Of a stretch of DNA of 64,000 nucleotides, positions 32,174-41,604 are shown piece after piece; the first letter of the stretch is position 1; each line of letters starts with the position of its first letter. Origin of the DNA: Bacteroidales bacterium (GTDB lineage: Bacteria > Bacteroidota > Bacteroidia > Bacteroidales > UBA932). The notes beneath the pieces were generated by a model. That model had not been told where the DNA came from, did no database searches, and saw nothing but the letters and a program-made list of their open reading frames with translations. The position numbers were made by a program, and so were the translations under genes. Where the stretch lies: the NCBI GenBank assembly GCA_017415715.1, contig JAFQFD010000020.1, positions 1-64,000 of the forward strand, given 5' to 3'.

Positions 32174-32247
32174 GGTTCGGTAGCTCAGCTGGATAGAGCA
32201 ACAGCCTTCTAAGCTGTGGGTCTTGGGTTCGAATCCCAACCGAATCA
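32174..32247 (+). tRNA. tRNA-Arg (anticodon TCT)
   Basis: 74 nt cloverleaf: acceptor GGTTCGG/CCGAATC (one G-T pair), D arm GCTC-AGCTGGATA-GAGC, anticodon arm ACAGC-CTTCTAA-GCTGT with anticodon TCT, T arm TTGGG-TTCGAAT-CCCAA, discriminator A. The CCA end is not encoded. It reads AGA (and AGG by wobble) codons. It marks the left boundary of the accessory island. Confidence 0.95.
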
Positions 32248-32254
32248 CACTAAG

Positions 32255-32290
32255 CGCCATCCTAGATAGCTAGGATGGCGTTTTTGTTTT
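32255..32290 (+). terminator. Terminator of tRNA-Arg
   Basis: A perfect 10-bp stem CGCCATCCTA/TAGGATGGCG with a 6-nt loop is followed by TTTTTGTTTT. Confidence 0.9.
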
Positions 32291-32312
32291 ACTTGTTAAA
32301 CATTTTAAACCG

Positions 32313-32972
32313 CTATTCAGAACAAGCCGTAATCAAGCGACTTACCCATTCGGCGAATCGCGGACATTTGGCAAGCATTTCATTGATTCCGACTTCTAGC
32401 GCAATCATGTTTCCTTCCAGGACTTTATCGTATTTCTGATTGATTGCCAGCAATCTTTTTGACGGAGCAGTCTCAGGAGCGGAATTAATATCTTCAGGAT
32501 TTTCGAATGAATCGACAATACTTTTTGTCTTTGATGACATATCATCTTCCCAGAGATATTCAAAACCTTTGTTGTTGGAGAACAGCAAAGCCTCGAACTC
32601 GTGCAACTGGATGTACGGAATAAAGCGTCTGTCCGCTATCGATTCGCCTAATGCCTGCTGTAGGTTTTCGACTCTCTGCAAATCATCACCTGATCGCATC
32701 GCCTCGTCATAACCCGGCATATTATTCGGAATACGGAAAAAGTCCACGAAACTTGAGACCACAATATTTCCGTCGTGAGGATTACTCAATAATCCTTTTA
32801 TCGTATTATGGAGATGATGATAATTAACCAATCCTCCTCGTCCTGTCTTGCTGGTACAAATCAATCTAGGGATGATCAAGGACACACCATTATTCCTTAA
32901 ATATGGAGCCAACACCTCATTTACAAAACTCTGTTCTGTCTGTCCCTCGACAACAATATTCAACCTCTTCAT
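32313..32972 (-). CDS. DUF4276-family (TOPRIM-like) protein, partner of an AAA ATPase
   Basis: 219 residues from ATG 32972, whose A overlaps the TGA of the ATPase gene (TGATG). IVVEGQTEQSFV near residue 6 is a TOPRIM-type glutamate motif; VVSSFVDFFRIPNNMPG and QLHEFEALLFSNN are the DUF4276 hallmark blocks. With an overlapping AAA ATPase the pair resembles ATPase/TOPRIM anti-phage couples such as PARIS (AriA with AriB). The family domain differs from AriB (DUF4435), so equivalence is inference. The TOPRIM partner would be the nuclease effector. Confidence 0.85.
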   Translation of the reverse strand: MKRLNIVVEGQTEQSFVNEVLAPYLRNNGVSLIIPRLICTSKTGRGGLVNYHHLHNTIKGLLSNPHDGNIVVSSFVDFFRIPNNMPGYDEAMRSGDDLQRVENLQQALGESIADRRFIPYIQLHEFEALLFSNNKGFEYLWEDDMSSKTKSIVDSFENPEDINSAPETAPSKRLLAINQKYDKVLEGNMIALEVGINEMLAKCPRFAEWVSRLITACSE

Positions 32973-34069
32973 CACAGCTGTCCTCCTATAAGATTTGTCT
33001 CCCACATATCACTGATAGAGTAGTTATATTCATCCATCCACACAGACAGGTCGGCTGAATTCAAACGTTTGAAAACAGTCTGTTCGTCTTCCCTATCCAC
33101 TACGATGATATTCTCCGGCTCAAAGCAGTTAACCAGATTCGTTGACTGGGTTGACAGTATTATCTGACTGCTCTTGGATGCTCTCTTGATCAGAGCTGCC
33201 AACTTATTGATTGCTGCAGGATGAAGTCCTAGTTCCGGTTCATCGATAATGATGACTTCTGGAAGTTTTGACTGGAGCAGCAACGTAGCCAATGCAATAA
33301 AACGAATTGTACCATCAGAAAAGCTATAACCATTCAGATACATATCCGAATTTACCTCCTCCCACTCCAAAGATATCTTAGATGGGGTTACAGGATCCGG
33401 CCTCAAGTTAAACCTCTTGAAGTAAGGAGCGATTGAATGTATCGTACCTTCAATCAAGCGGAAAGCCTTTTCATCCGTCTGCTTGAGCATATAAAGATAT
33501 GCTGCCAGATTTGATCCGTTATCACGCAGGAATGAGTTGTCATTGATCTCGCACTGTCCTCGCATTGGAGAAGAGGAGCTTGTGTCGTGGAAATGATATA
33601 CGGTAAAGCTTCTGAGATAGGTTTTCAGATAAGTTGCCCGCCATTGCTTTTGAGTAATCAAGGCAGATTCCTCGACACCGGAATCCCAGAAAGTCCTATG
33701 CCACAATCCATAATAATCTTTATCTGGTTCTTGACGGTTATTGAAATAATCTCCAGTATTCTCAATGTAGCCTTTATTTGACTGAGCCGGCTTCAATGTA
33801 AAAAAGAACGCATTAGTATTCTTGAAATCCATCAAGCCATATATCTCTTTTGAAACCTTTCGACCCCGATACAGAAGATTATCGATTCCTCCCTTGTCCA
33901 AGGTATAACTGCCGAAACGCTGTTCGAAGATAGCCTTAGCCATCTCAAAGAATGTGATGAAATTACTCTTTCCCACACCATTTGAGCCAATCAGGACATT
34001 CAGATTGGTCAATGGCAACTCCAAGTCTCTGATCGACTTGAAATTCTTTATGATAACATTCTCTATCAT
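32972..34069 (-). CDS. AAA (ABC/OLD-like) ATPase, sensor half of an ATPase-TOPRIM pair
   Basis: 365 residues from ATG 34069. MIENVIIKNFKSIRDLELPL and Walker A IGSNGVGKSN near residue 30 are SMC/RecF/OLD-like. A signature-like SFSDGTIRFIALATLLL and Walker B VIIIDEPELGLHPAAINKLA follow near 250-280, with the sensor stretch IILSTQSTNLVNCF. There is no TOPRIM domain of its own, which instead is the next gene. Such ATPases sense phage proteins or DNA ends. AT-rich compared with backbone genes. Confidence 0.88.
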   Translation of the reverse strand: MIENVIIKNFKSIRDLELPLTNLNVLIGSNGVGKSNFITFFEMAKAIFEQRFGSYTLDKGGIDNLLYRGRKVSKEIYGLMDFKNTNAFFFTLKPAQSNKGYIENTGDYFNNRQEPDKDYYGLWHRTFWDSGVEESALITQKQWRATYLKTYLRSFTVYHFHDTSSSSPMRGQCEINDNSFLRDNGSNLAAYLYMLKQTDEKAFRLIEGTIHSIAPYFKRFNLRPDPVTPSKISLEWEEVNSDMYLNGYSFSDGTIRFIALATLLLQSKLPEVIIIDEPELGLHPAAINKLAALIKRASKSSQIILSTQSTNLVNCFEPENIIVVDREDEQTVFKRLNSADLSVWMDEYNYSISDMWETNLIGGQL

Positions 34070-34163
34070 ACTCAATAAATTTCTATCAGCAAATATAGCC
34101 TAATAATTCTAATTAACGCATAAAGGGAAGTTTCCTTTCCGGTCAAAACTATATACTCATATT

Positions 34164-34502
34164 CTACCTCTTGTCAAACGAGTTCATTATACCCACCAAC
34201 AAAGACACCCCATCAATAATAGACATCACGCCGTACTTGCTTACGCGATTCTGGCAGTCATTAATCTGACGTTGACATTCCATCACCAGATTATACTCCT
34301 GCTGGGTACAATATCCTCTCACTCTAGCATTAAAAGCGATATAATTACTGATCTGATACAGTTCCGTCATCATTGAGCGAAATCTGTTTATCTGAACAAC
34401 ATTATATGCCAGCGAAACCCCATCAACAGTCATTTTCGCTTTCTCATTTCCGATTGCCGCCACCTTTGTAGCCAGGAAGCCAAAGTCAACTAGTTCGTTC
34501 AT
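34164..34502 (-). CDS. Small helical protein of unknown function in defence island
   Basis: 112 residues, helix-rich, with a central basic/Gln stretch (RVRGYCTQQEYNLVMECQRQIND) and a C-terminal hydrophobic part (MSIIDGVSLLVGIMN). No family recognised. It lies between the FRG and ATPase genes on the same strand and could belong to either unit. Confidence 0.65.
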   Translation of the reverse strand: MNELVDFGFLATKVAAIGNEKAKMTVDGVSLAYNVVQINRFRSMMTELYQISNYIAFNARVRGYCTQQEYNLVMECQRQINDCQNRVSKYGVMSIIDGVSLLVGIMNSFDKR

Positions 34503-34626
34503 AAGTTATTATTTGTCCTTAGTACTATACAACAAAATATTTTGAGATTTCATCGGGCAATGTAGATTGGTCAATAGATGATATCGCAGGAGCATTCAGG
34601 CTATATGTTTGTATCTATCACAAGTT

Positions 34627-35553
34627 TTAGTCTTCATACATTAAATCCCTTAATTGTAAGACTGATAAGGATTTCGCCAAACCACCTAGACCAGGATACA
34701 ATGTTTCTGCCGTAATATTCATTTGATTAAGCAGTTGGGTCAGTTGCCATTTAAACTTTTTAGGTATAATGATTTTGAATAACACCAAATCACGGCATCC
34801 AGTTAATTTATATTGTGAATAACTTAGGTCTAATAAGTTCTTAATCGGGATTTCTATGGGTTGATCTTCAATCTCAAAAAACGAATTGAATACTTTCATA
34901 AACGGATTCCCCAAATCAGAGGCCATTAGGAATAGACCCTGTTGTATAGCTATTCTTTCATTGCACAATTTCGGATGTACTGGGATAATTTCTTGAGCAA
35001 CATTCTGTGTCGGAATCGTGCCGATAAAACTATTCCCTTTGTTATATATATATTCATCTATTACGGAGTGAGGAGTGCTTTTCAAATTATTTTCCGTCAT
35101 GTATTCGACTGTGTGTACACGTGTAGTAGCCTCTATGTTGACTCCCCATATCGCACAATTTTCGCTAAAAGAGTTATCCAAGGCCATATATAAGGCAACA
35201 AACAGAGATTTTGAGAAATCCAACAATCGGGTAGGGGCGCCATAATGCTGCATAAGAGCAAGCCATTCAAGATTTTCATCCTTTTCTGGCTGGATATTAG
35301 TTGAATATAATGGATATTTATATTTAAACTGCTCCAGCATATTAGATTCATAAATGTTTGGGAGCAACCTATCGATATAATTTGGATGATGTAAATTTAC
35401 TGTCCTCTCAAGGGAAGTTCTTAAATCCCACTCCGCATTAGCCTGGCCTCTAAATACGAAATGAGATAGAAATAATTGATTAAACGAAACCACATCATTC
35501 CAATGCTCCATTGTGGCAGAGACCACGATAGGCTTTCTTTCTCTATTTCCCAT
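34627..35553 (-). CDS. FRG-domain protein
   Basis: 308 residues. The FRG signature HFVFRGQANAEWDLRTSLER is near residue 32 and the companion block LALMQHYGAPTRLLDFSKSLFVALYMAL near 93. FRG proteins are frequent in defence islands but their reaction is not known. C-terminal 150 residues show no further domain that I recognise. Lies 58 nt downstream of the HNH gene. Confidence 0.85.
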   Translation of the reverse strand: MGNRERKPIVVSATMEHWNDVVSFNQLFLSHFVFRGQANAEWDLRTSLERTVNLHHPNYIDRLLPNIYESNMLEQFKYKYPLYSTNIQPEKDENLEWLALMQHYGAPTRLLDFSKSLFVALYMALDNSFSENCAIWGVNIEATTRVHTVEYMTENNLKSTPHSVIDEYIYNKGNSFIGTIPTQNVAQEIIPVHPKLCNERIAIQQGLFLMASDLGNPFMKVFNSFFEIEDQPIEIPIKNLLDLSYSQYKLTGCRDLVLFKIIIPKKFKWQLTQLLNQMNITAETLYPGLGGLAKSLSVLQLRDLMYED

Positions 35554-35610
35554 ATCCTCTTTCCTCTCTTTCTGTATTGATACTAAGGTATAAAATGTCT
35601 ATCATTAATC

Positions 35611-36327
35611 CTATTTCTCCTTTTGAATCAAATCCTTTAACTCTGAAATGGATAATATTGAATCGCATCGTCTATGAATCATCCTATGGCAATTTGAACA
35701 CAAGCAAACTAAATCATTATGTGGATCAATTTCCACCTCTTCATCTAAACTAGACAGCGGCTTTACATGATGAACTTCAATATAATCACGTCCTATATCG
35801 CCATATACTTCTTCAAAATTGAACCCGCAAACCATACAATTTAATCCATGAATTTGAATGGCCGCATCACGATTGGCCCGACTTCTTTCATATTTGGTTG
35901 TATAGTATTTTACTTCTCTTCCTTCATGGCGCTTATCTAAAACTAAACTATCACATTGAGTTATGTCTCCTTGAACATTAAGCATAAACACTTCAAAAGT
36001 ATCACACTCACATCTTTCGAATGCCATATCCGGGAAAGAGCCAGACTGACAATACAATTCTAACACAACACCTAATGACTTATCCCAATATATTTGAGAC
36101 AAGTCATTGGAATATATGTTTATTGTTGCCGGATATAATATGCCATTAAACTTTAAGGTGATTGGTTTGCGAGTACCTGTATCAGAGTTTTCTATCCCCC
36201 AGAACCATCTAGTCGGCTTAGGAACTGCCGAGCCATGGCGTCTAAACACAGATTGATCACAATGTTTGATTGCAAAATCATCTGAAACCATCTTCCAAGA
36301 GGAAAAATCACCCAACATCTTCTCCAT
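35611..36327 (-). CDS. HNH endonuclease (McrA-like C-terminus)
   Basis: 238 residues from ATG 36327. The C-terminal HNH domain reads GLNCMVCGFNFEEVYG, then YIEVHHVKPLSSL and DPHNDLVCLCSNCHRMIHR, with the zinc Cys pairs and the His-His-Asn-His core complete. The N-terminal 150 residues are a beta-rich unknown domain that might recognise modified or foreign DNA, as in McrA-type enzymes. It begins 13 nt after dptH, so it could serve as the nuclease of the Dpt unit. Confidence 0.85.
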   Translation of the reverse strand: MEKMLGDFSSWKMVSDDFAIKHCDQSVFRRHGSAVPKPTRWFWGIENSDTGTRKPITLKFNGILYPATINIYSNDLSQIYWDKSLGVVLELYCQSGSFPDMAFERCECDTFEVFMLNVQGDITQCDSLVLDKRHEGREVKYYTTKYERSRANRDAAIQIHGLNCMVCGFNFEEVYGDIGRDYIEVHHVKPLSSLDEEVEIDPHNDLVCLCSNCHRMIHRRCDSILSISELKDLIQKEK

Positions 36328-36339
36328 TTTAATGCTCAA

Positions 36340-39300
36340 TTATTTAAACCTCTCATCACTCTCAATCAACTTGAAGTACGGAACATCTTCAATGTAATTC
36401 ACCTGATTTCCAAGCTTACAGATACTCTGGAATGTTACTGCATTGGTAATATATGACATATAACGTTCAAGGTTAGGATCACTAGCTCCAAATATAGACG
36501 CAAGATCAGACTTAGTCGGATTTGTCACATTATGAACTACCCAACTCTTAATAAAGGTTGAATAGTCCTCATCTGTTTTAAAGTCTGACATTCCCTGCGT
36601 CGACAAGATCATACCAACGCCAAACATTCGGCCCTCACTGATAATCTTTCTAAGCGAATTGAATTTCATTTTCATAAACTGATGTGCCTCATCAACAAGG
36701 ATCATCGTACGAATTTCTCTAAATCCGTCTTTCTGATCGCTACCTTTCAGCTGCTTCATCTCAGCATAGAACACATCAAGTACCAATGAAACAATCAGCT
36801 TCTTTATATTATCCTCATATAAAGTCAAATCAATCACCTGGACACTCTTTAACCATTCAAACATAGTTACACAATTATTCATATCATTTGTAAAGATTTG
36901 ATAATCCTGTAACATACGGAATACAGAGTAGACTGTATCTTTCTTTACATCACCTTCTAGGTACTTATCCACAACGCGCTGCATTGTAGGCGCCGGACGC
37001 TCCCAAGTACTTGGGTCCCGAGTTATTCCCGCCTCATCATATGCGTCGAGAATAGCTTCAAAAATTGTACTTGCTTGGACATTACCTAATCCAAATGCCT
37101 TTGATATAGAATCCGCCACTCTATTGGCGGTAATCGAAGGTAAGTTCATAAACCTCATATCCTCCGTAACGCATAACTTCAGAGGATTAAACGGATAGTT
37201 AGCCTTATAACAGCGGCCACCCACAGTACTCAAGAATTCAGCATCGTTATAATCGCCCTTATAGTCAAAGACCAGCATTCCTATTGGCGTACCATTAACA
37301 TTATTGCAGCTTTCCTTAGAGAATTGTGCAATGACAGAACGAGCGAACTGGGTCTTTCCGGTACCCATTGTTCCAATAATTCCCAAATTAGGATGAGAAA
37401 CACATCGGGTATTATTCGGATAGAAATATACCGGCTGATTACCAAACTTGTTATTTCCCACCAACAAAGATATACCAGTAACGACCTTATCGGTTTCTTC
37501 GTTATCATACTCCGAATTCACATTCTCCACTTCATTAACAACAGACTGGAGTTCTACAATCACCTCTGATTTCGGCTCTATGGATTCTACAGGCTCTATA
37601 GTTGTAGGCTGAATTTCAGATTCATCTACATATTCAGAAGGTAAGTCTTCTTCCATGAAAGGATCTGCTTGCTCCAAGTTAATCATTTCATGAAGTTCTC
37701 CAAGGGCAGACATAAAATCCTCGCTAGTTGAAATACTGCTCATCAGCAATTCATTTAACTCATCAGCATTACCCCTGAGGAGATTCAGACAATTCGGCGT
37801 ATTGATATTTATATGACAAATAGGGACATTTTCCACTATCTCAGTATCAATCGCATTTGGCCCTGAATTAAATGTCACCAAAGAAGCAGCTCCCATTTGT
37901 TTAATAGGAAGGCCCTTTTCTAATTCAAAATCCGCGTTTAACAACTTAGCCCTAACCTCTTCTATTTTCTCGTAACTTGTATCTGGAACCATTCCGTTAG
38001 CCTTCATTTTATCCAGATTAGTTAAAAGTTGAGAAGCGAAAAAGACACGGTATACACTTCTGACAAAGTTTAAATCACCATATAATCTCTCTGCAAACAA
38101 TTTATATGTATTTGCCACCTGAATGCCACCCTTATCTGAGTGAATATCATCCTGGGAGAACTTGATCTCAATAGGATAAAGGTACACTTTTGGAGTAGCT
38201 TCTGTCACATCAACACCCATCATCAACAAATCGTCTGATATCGGCTTTCCATTTGCCTTTAACGCGTCCTTAGTAAACAGATAATCTTTAGGAAGTCCAA
38301 TTGCTCCTGTCACCCTCAATATCTCATCTAAAGATATTGGGATCCATATAATAGATTCATTTCGTCCAAGGAAAGTCTTCATTGCAAGTATAGTAGCCAC
38401 TATACTTAACTTTTCTCGTACCTGGAAATCAGTTTGTTTTGATATGTTCAGCAGCCACTGTCCATTCAAACAATTGAAATAATCAAGAAGAACCTTTGCC
38501 ACCTTATCGGTATCCAAAGAGTCCGCCAAGCCACCTTGATTGAACGTATTCAGTATTAGAGATTTATACCTATCAACATGCTTGGTTACAGTTATACTAT
38601 CATATTTGGCATTAATCGTATACTGATCGGTATAATGCACTATATATAAATCCTGTTTATAGAAAAACTCTAAGTCCACCTCCGGATTGAGGAAGGTAAC
38701 CCAATTTGAAGACTGATATATTGCATCCAGGAGATCCTTTTTGTCAAATCTATAGTCTTTTGTTATACAAGTTCCTCCTACAAATGGATTTGCCTTTCCT
38801 TCCCTTGCCTCATAAGCATAGAGAGCATTCATTGACTTAGCTGTCTCGCTGATAAGGTCTCCTCCTTGCTCACCATTCGTTCCAAATCCGACAAGATAAT
38901 TTAAGCCATCACAGTATGTTGCAGGAATGGAAATCAAACCATTCAACGAAAGTTCCGAACGCAATTTTGCAGTTTTTGTCCTACTGACATCTGTTCCAGT
39001 AGACATTTGGAAGAATGTAATATGGCTATACCTGATATTACTATAATCGCCATGCTTACTGATTCTATGCTTGTAAAATGCTACTTTTGAGAATATGCAT
39101 CGAACTAGTTCATGAGTGGTATAGTGATCTTTATCTGTAGCCTTAATCGAGATACTCTCAAGGCATCTTTTAATTGCATCATCAGAATTTAGACGATTAA
39201 GCTTCTCAAAGAAAGTTTCCTTGAGAAGATCGTCAACATATTCATGTATTTCAATTTTATGTACTTGCTGCTTCTTGTTGTTCTTTAGTTGATCAATAAT

Positions 39301-41604
39301 AAAATCGATAATACCTTTTATAACATTCGTATCATCCGTAGTACCAAAAGTATTGATTAGAATCGGGCATTCTTCGTCTGTGAAAAGGTATTCAAATTGA
39401 CTCACAAACGATTTCATTTTATTACAAACAGACTTAGATGTAATATTAAAGGCACGATCGTGACTATTCTTACCGATTGGCTCATAAATAAGCCACGTCT
39501 TAAGCTTTTCAGTAAAATCATCAATACAAGGTGCCATTATCTGATCATCAACAGAAATGTATGGCAACAAATAATGAGGACTGATCAGGCGCAACACATT
39601 ACTTTGATAATCCTTATTATCAAAGCGGCCAGCAAACTCCAATATAAAAGAGACCAGAGTCGGGTGAAATGGAGATAACAATGTCATGTTTTCACCCACT
39701 TTTACTGTGCCAATCTTCGTCAAAGCATACTCTTCACTGCTTAGCGTCTCTCCTGTCTCTATGTTAGACACCACTCCACTGACAGCCTGTAGATAGCTTT
39801 TATATAAGCTTAAAATCTCATCATCCAAGCATGTCAAAGATGGTATCAAAGCCTTATCGCGATAATACTTATATATCGCCTTCAAAGATGACATGACATT
39901 CTCAGGCACCTGTAGTTCCACCGGTATATAGTTGCCGAACTCATCCTTTGAATAAGCTAAAACATTTTCCCGAATGAATTGATCTTCTAATTGAAGTAAA
40001 GCACGATACTCCTTAGTTGTCGAGACTTCTATCATGCCATTAGAAATAACGGAATAAGCTTCTGGTCTTCTTGCATTTCTAAACGAATCTCCGTTCCTCC
40101 AAATCATTTCAAAGATATCAAAAGGAGTCTTAGGCGCTACTTTATTATTATCAAAAACGATCTGGAATTTCACCTTTTTACCTGAAAATCTTACCACTTG
40201 GTCTAGCTTGCCATCTTTTGCGTCACCACATCGAAACAGCACATTATATCCTGGCAACCACTCAATCTCAGCACCTGAAGATATAGTATTCTCGCCTATT
40301 CCGAGTTTGATTTCATCTCTATCTTCTGGAACATTTACAACTATGTCGCCCTTGTTTTTAAGCTTGATATATTCTACAAAATCACCGAACTCATCCTTGC
40401 GTACAGCTATTTTTGTGAAAGTCAACTCATGTACATTGGAATCCTTTCCAACCTCGACATTCACAACGTTATCTTCTAGATCAAACTGAATTGACCTATC
40501 AAATACCTTCTTGCCTTCAGGACACTCTCTTATCAGGTCCTTGATTGATTTATTAAAAGTTATCTTTACTCGAATAACTCCATCCTCTCGACATAGAATA
40601 TATGCGTTCTTAGTCTTTTTCTTCTGCTCAGGTTTGCTTCCAATATAGTCAACAGGCTTAATTTCTATTCCGTCTTTCGTGAAAAATTGAATATTTTCTA
40701 TAACTAATGTTGACCTTGCCTTCTTAGCATTTGCGCTTTCGCGTACTATAGAAAAGTCGAGTTTTTGCCAATTCTCGGGATCTTTAACAATCCTCTGTAT
40801 GAGTTTAGGCTCAAAATACTTAGACAAATCTTCTTCTCTAGCATCCTCATCCAGATTGGACATTATTCTTGAAATGATATCATAGTATTTAGCATTCTCC
40901 TCAATCCTCTTATCGATATCCTGCACACCTGTAACGCTATAAATAGCCTCGTCATTAAAATATGACAACTTATCAAATAAACCGCTCAAGGTATTGGCTC
41001 CAAGGACATCCATCACATTCTCAAAGTCAAAGAGATCGCTACTATCTTCGGATATTTGTTCTGTCAATCTAGTCAAATATGCTCTTAGATATTTAAGTTC
41101 ATTAGAGCTAAGATCGGATTGGTTTGTCACCCATTCATCTATATACTTACTTATCTCAACAGCGTTAAAAGCTTGTCCCACATCCTCCAAACTCACTACA
41201 GCTGTTGCCAAAGTCTCAAGCACTGAATAATCAGATAGAATAAACAATGTAGCATAATTAGAATAAGGGCGATTTACATTAACAGCATTTCTGATAGTAG
41301 GAAGATACTCCTTCCCACTATCATAATCCGCTATGATGAATGGCACAGAAACGCCATTATCATCTGCGTCAAACTCAACCGTCTCATACCGATCCAGGAC
41401 GTCGTCGGGTTTGGCACCGTCGTATATATCCTTAACAACAAGCGGCTTAGTATGGATTGAGGCTTTTATTGCATCAATAAAGTTCTTACGATTTACATCG
41501 TTCTCAATAATAATACTATAATGCTCACCTCTTTTAGCAATGTTCGCTTTAAAGAAGTCCGCTAGGATACGATCAATAAGGAAATTATAGAATGACTGTT
41601 GCAT
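36340..41604 (-). CDS. dptH: DptH-like protein, HerA/FtsK-type ATPase of phosphorothioation-dependent restriction
   Basis: About 1754 residues from ATG 41604, chosen because AGGAG lies 9 nt upstream; it overlaps dptG by 20 nt. The N-terminal 1350 residues are mixed alpha/beta with no motif that I can name. The C-terminal motor has Walker A NLGIIGTMGTGKTQFARS near residue 1410, Walker B MILVDEAHQFMKM near 1635 and a following STQGMSDF sensor. Size, order and this ATPase match DptH (also called DndH) of the DptFGH restriction complex, which attacks DNA lacking phosphorothioate marks. The motor may also be a relative from another HerA system. Confidence 0.78.
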   Translation of the reverse strand: MQQSFYNFLIDRILADFFKANIAKRGEHYSIIIENDVNRKNFIDAIKASIHTKPLVVKDIYDGAKPDDVLDRYETVEFDADDNGVSVPFIIADYDSGKEYLPTIRNAVNVNRPYSNYATLFILSDYSVLETLATAVVSLEDVGQAFNAVEISKYIDEWVTNQSDLSSNELKYLRAYLTRLTEQISEDSSDLFDFENVMDVLGANTLSGLFDKLSYFNDEAIYSVTGVQDIDKRIEENAKYYDIISRIMSNLDEDAREEDLSKYFEPKLIQRIVKDPENWQKLDFSIVRESANAKKARSTLVIENIQFFTKDGIEIKPVDYIGSKPEQKKKTKNAYILCREDGVIRVKITFNKSIKDLIRECPEGKKVFDRSIQFDLEDNVVNVEVGKDSNVHELTFTKIAVRKDEFGDFVEYIKLKNKGDIVVNVPEDRDEIKLGIGENTISSGAEIEWLPGYNVLFRCGDAKDGKLDQVVRFSGKKVKFQIVFDNNKVAPKTPFDIFEMIWRNGDSFRNARRPEAYSVISNGMIEVSTTKEYRALLQLEDQFIRENVLAYSKDEFGNYIPVELQVPENVMSSLKAIYKYYRDKALIPSLTCLDDEILSLYKSYLQAVSGVVSNIETGETLSSEEYALTKIGTVKVGENMTLLSPFHPTLVSFILEFAGRFDNKDYQSNVLRLISPHYLLPYISVDDQIMAPCIDDFTEKLKTWLIYEPIGKNSHDRAFNITSKSVCNKMKSFVSQFEYLFTDEECPILINTFGTTDDTNVIKGIIDFIIDQLKNNKKQQVHKIEIHEYVDDLLKETFFEKLNRLNSDDAIKRCLESISIKATDKDHYTTHELVRCIFSKVAFYKHRISKHGDYSNIRYSHITFFQMSTGTDVSRTKTAKLRSELSLNGLISIPATYCDGLNYLVGFGTNGEQGGDLISETAKSMNALYAYEAREGKANPFVGGTCITKDYRFDKKDLLDAIYQSSNWVTFLNPEVDLEFFYKQDLYIVHYTDQYTINAKYDSITVTKHVDRYKSLILNTFNQGGLADSLDTDKVAKVLLDYFNCLNGQWLLNISKQTDFQVREKLSIVATILAMKTFLGRNESIIWIPISLDEILRVTGAIGLPKDYLFTKDALKANGKPISDDLLMMGVDVTEATPKVYLYPIEIKFSQDDIHSDKGGIQVANTYKLFAERLYGDLNFVRSVYRVFFASQLLTNLDKMKANGMVPDTSYEKIEEVRAKLLNADFELEKGLPIKQMGAASLVTFNSGPNAIDTEIVENVPICHININTPNCLNLLRGNADELNELLMSSISTSEDFMSALGELHEMINLEQADPFMEEDLPSEYVDESEIQPTTIEPVESIEPKSEVIVELQSVVNEVENVNSEYDNEETDKVVTGISLLVGNNKFGNQPVYFYPNNTRCVSHPNLGIIGTMGTGKTQFARSVIAQFSKESCNNVNGTPIGMLVFDYKGDYNDAEFLSTVGGRCYKANYPFNPLKLCVTEDMRFMNLPSITANRVADSISKAFGLGNVQASTIFEAILDAYDEAGITRDPSTWERPAPTMQRVVDKYLEGDVKKDTVYSVFRMLQDYQIFTNDMNNCVTMFEWLKSVQVIDLTLYEDNIKKLIVSLVLDVFYAEMKQLKGSDQKDGFREIRTMILVDEAHQFMKMKFNSLRKIISEGRMFGVGMILSTQGMSDFKTDEDYSTFIKSWVVHNVTNPTKSDLASIFGASDPNLERYMSYITNAVTFQSICKLGNQVNYIEDVPYFKLIESDERFK

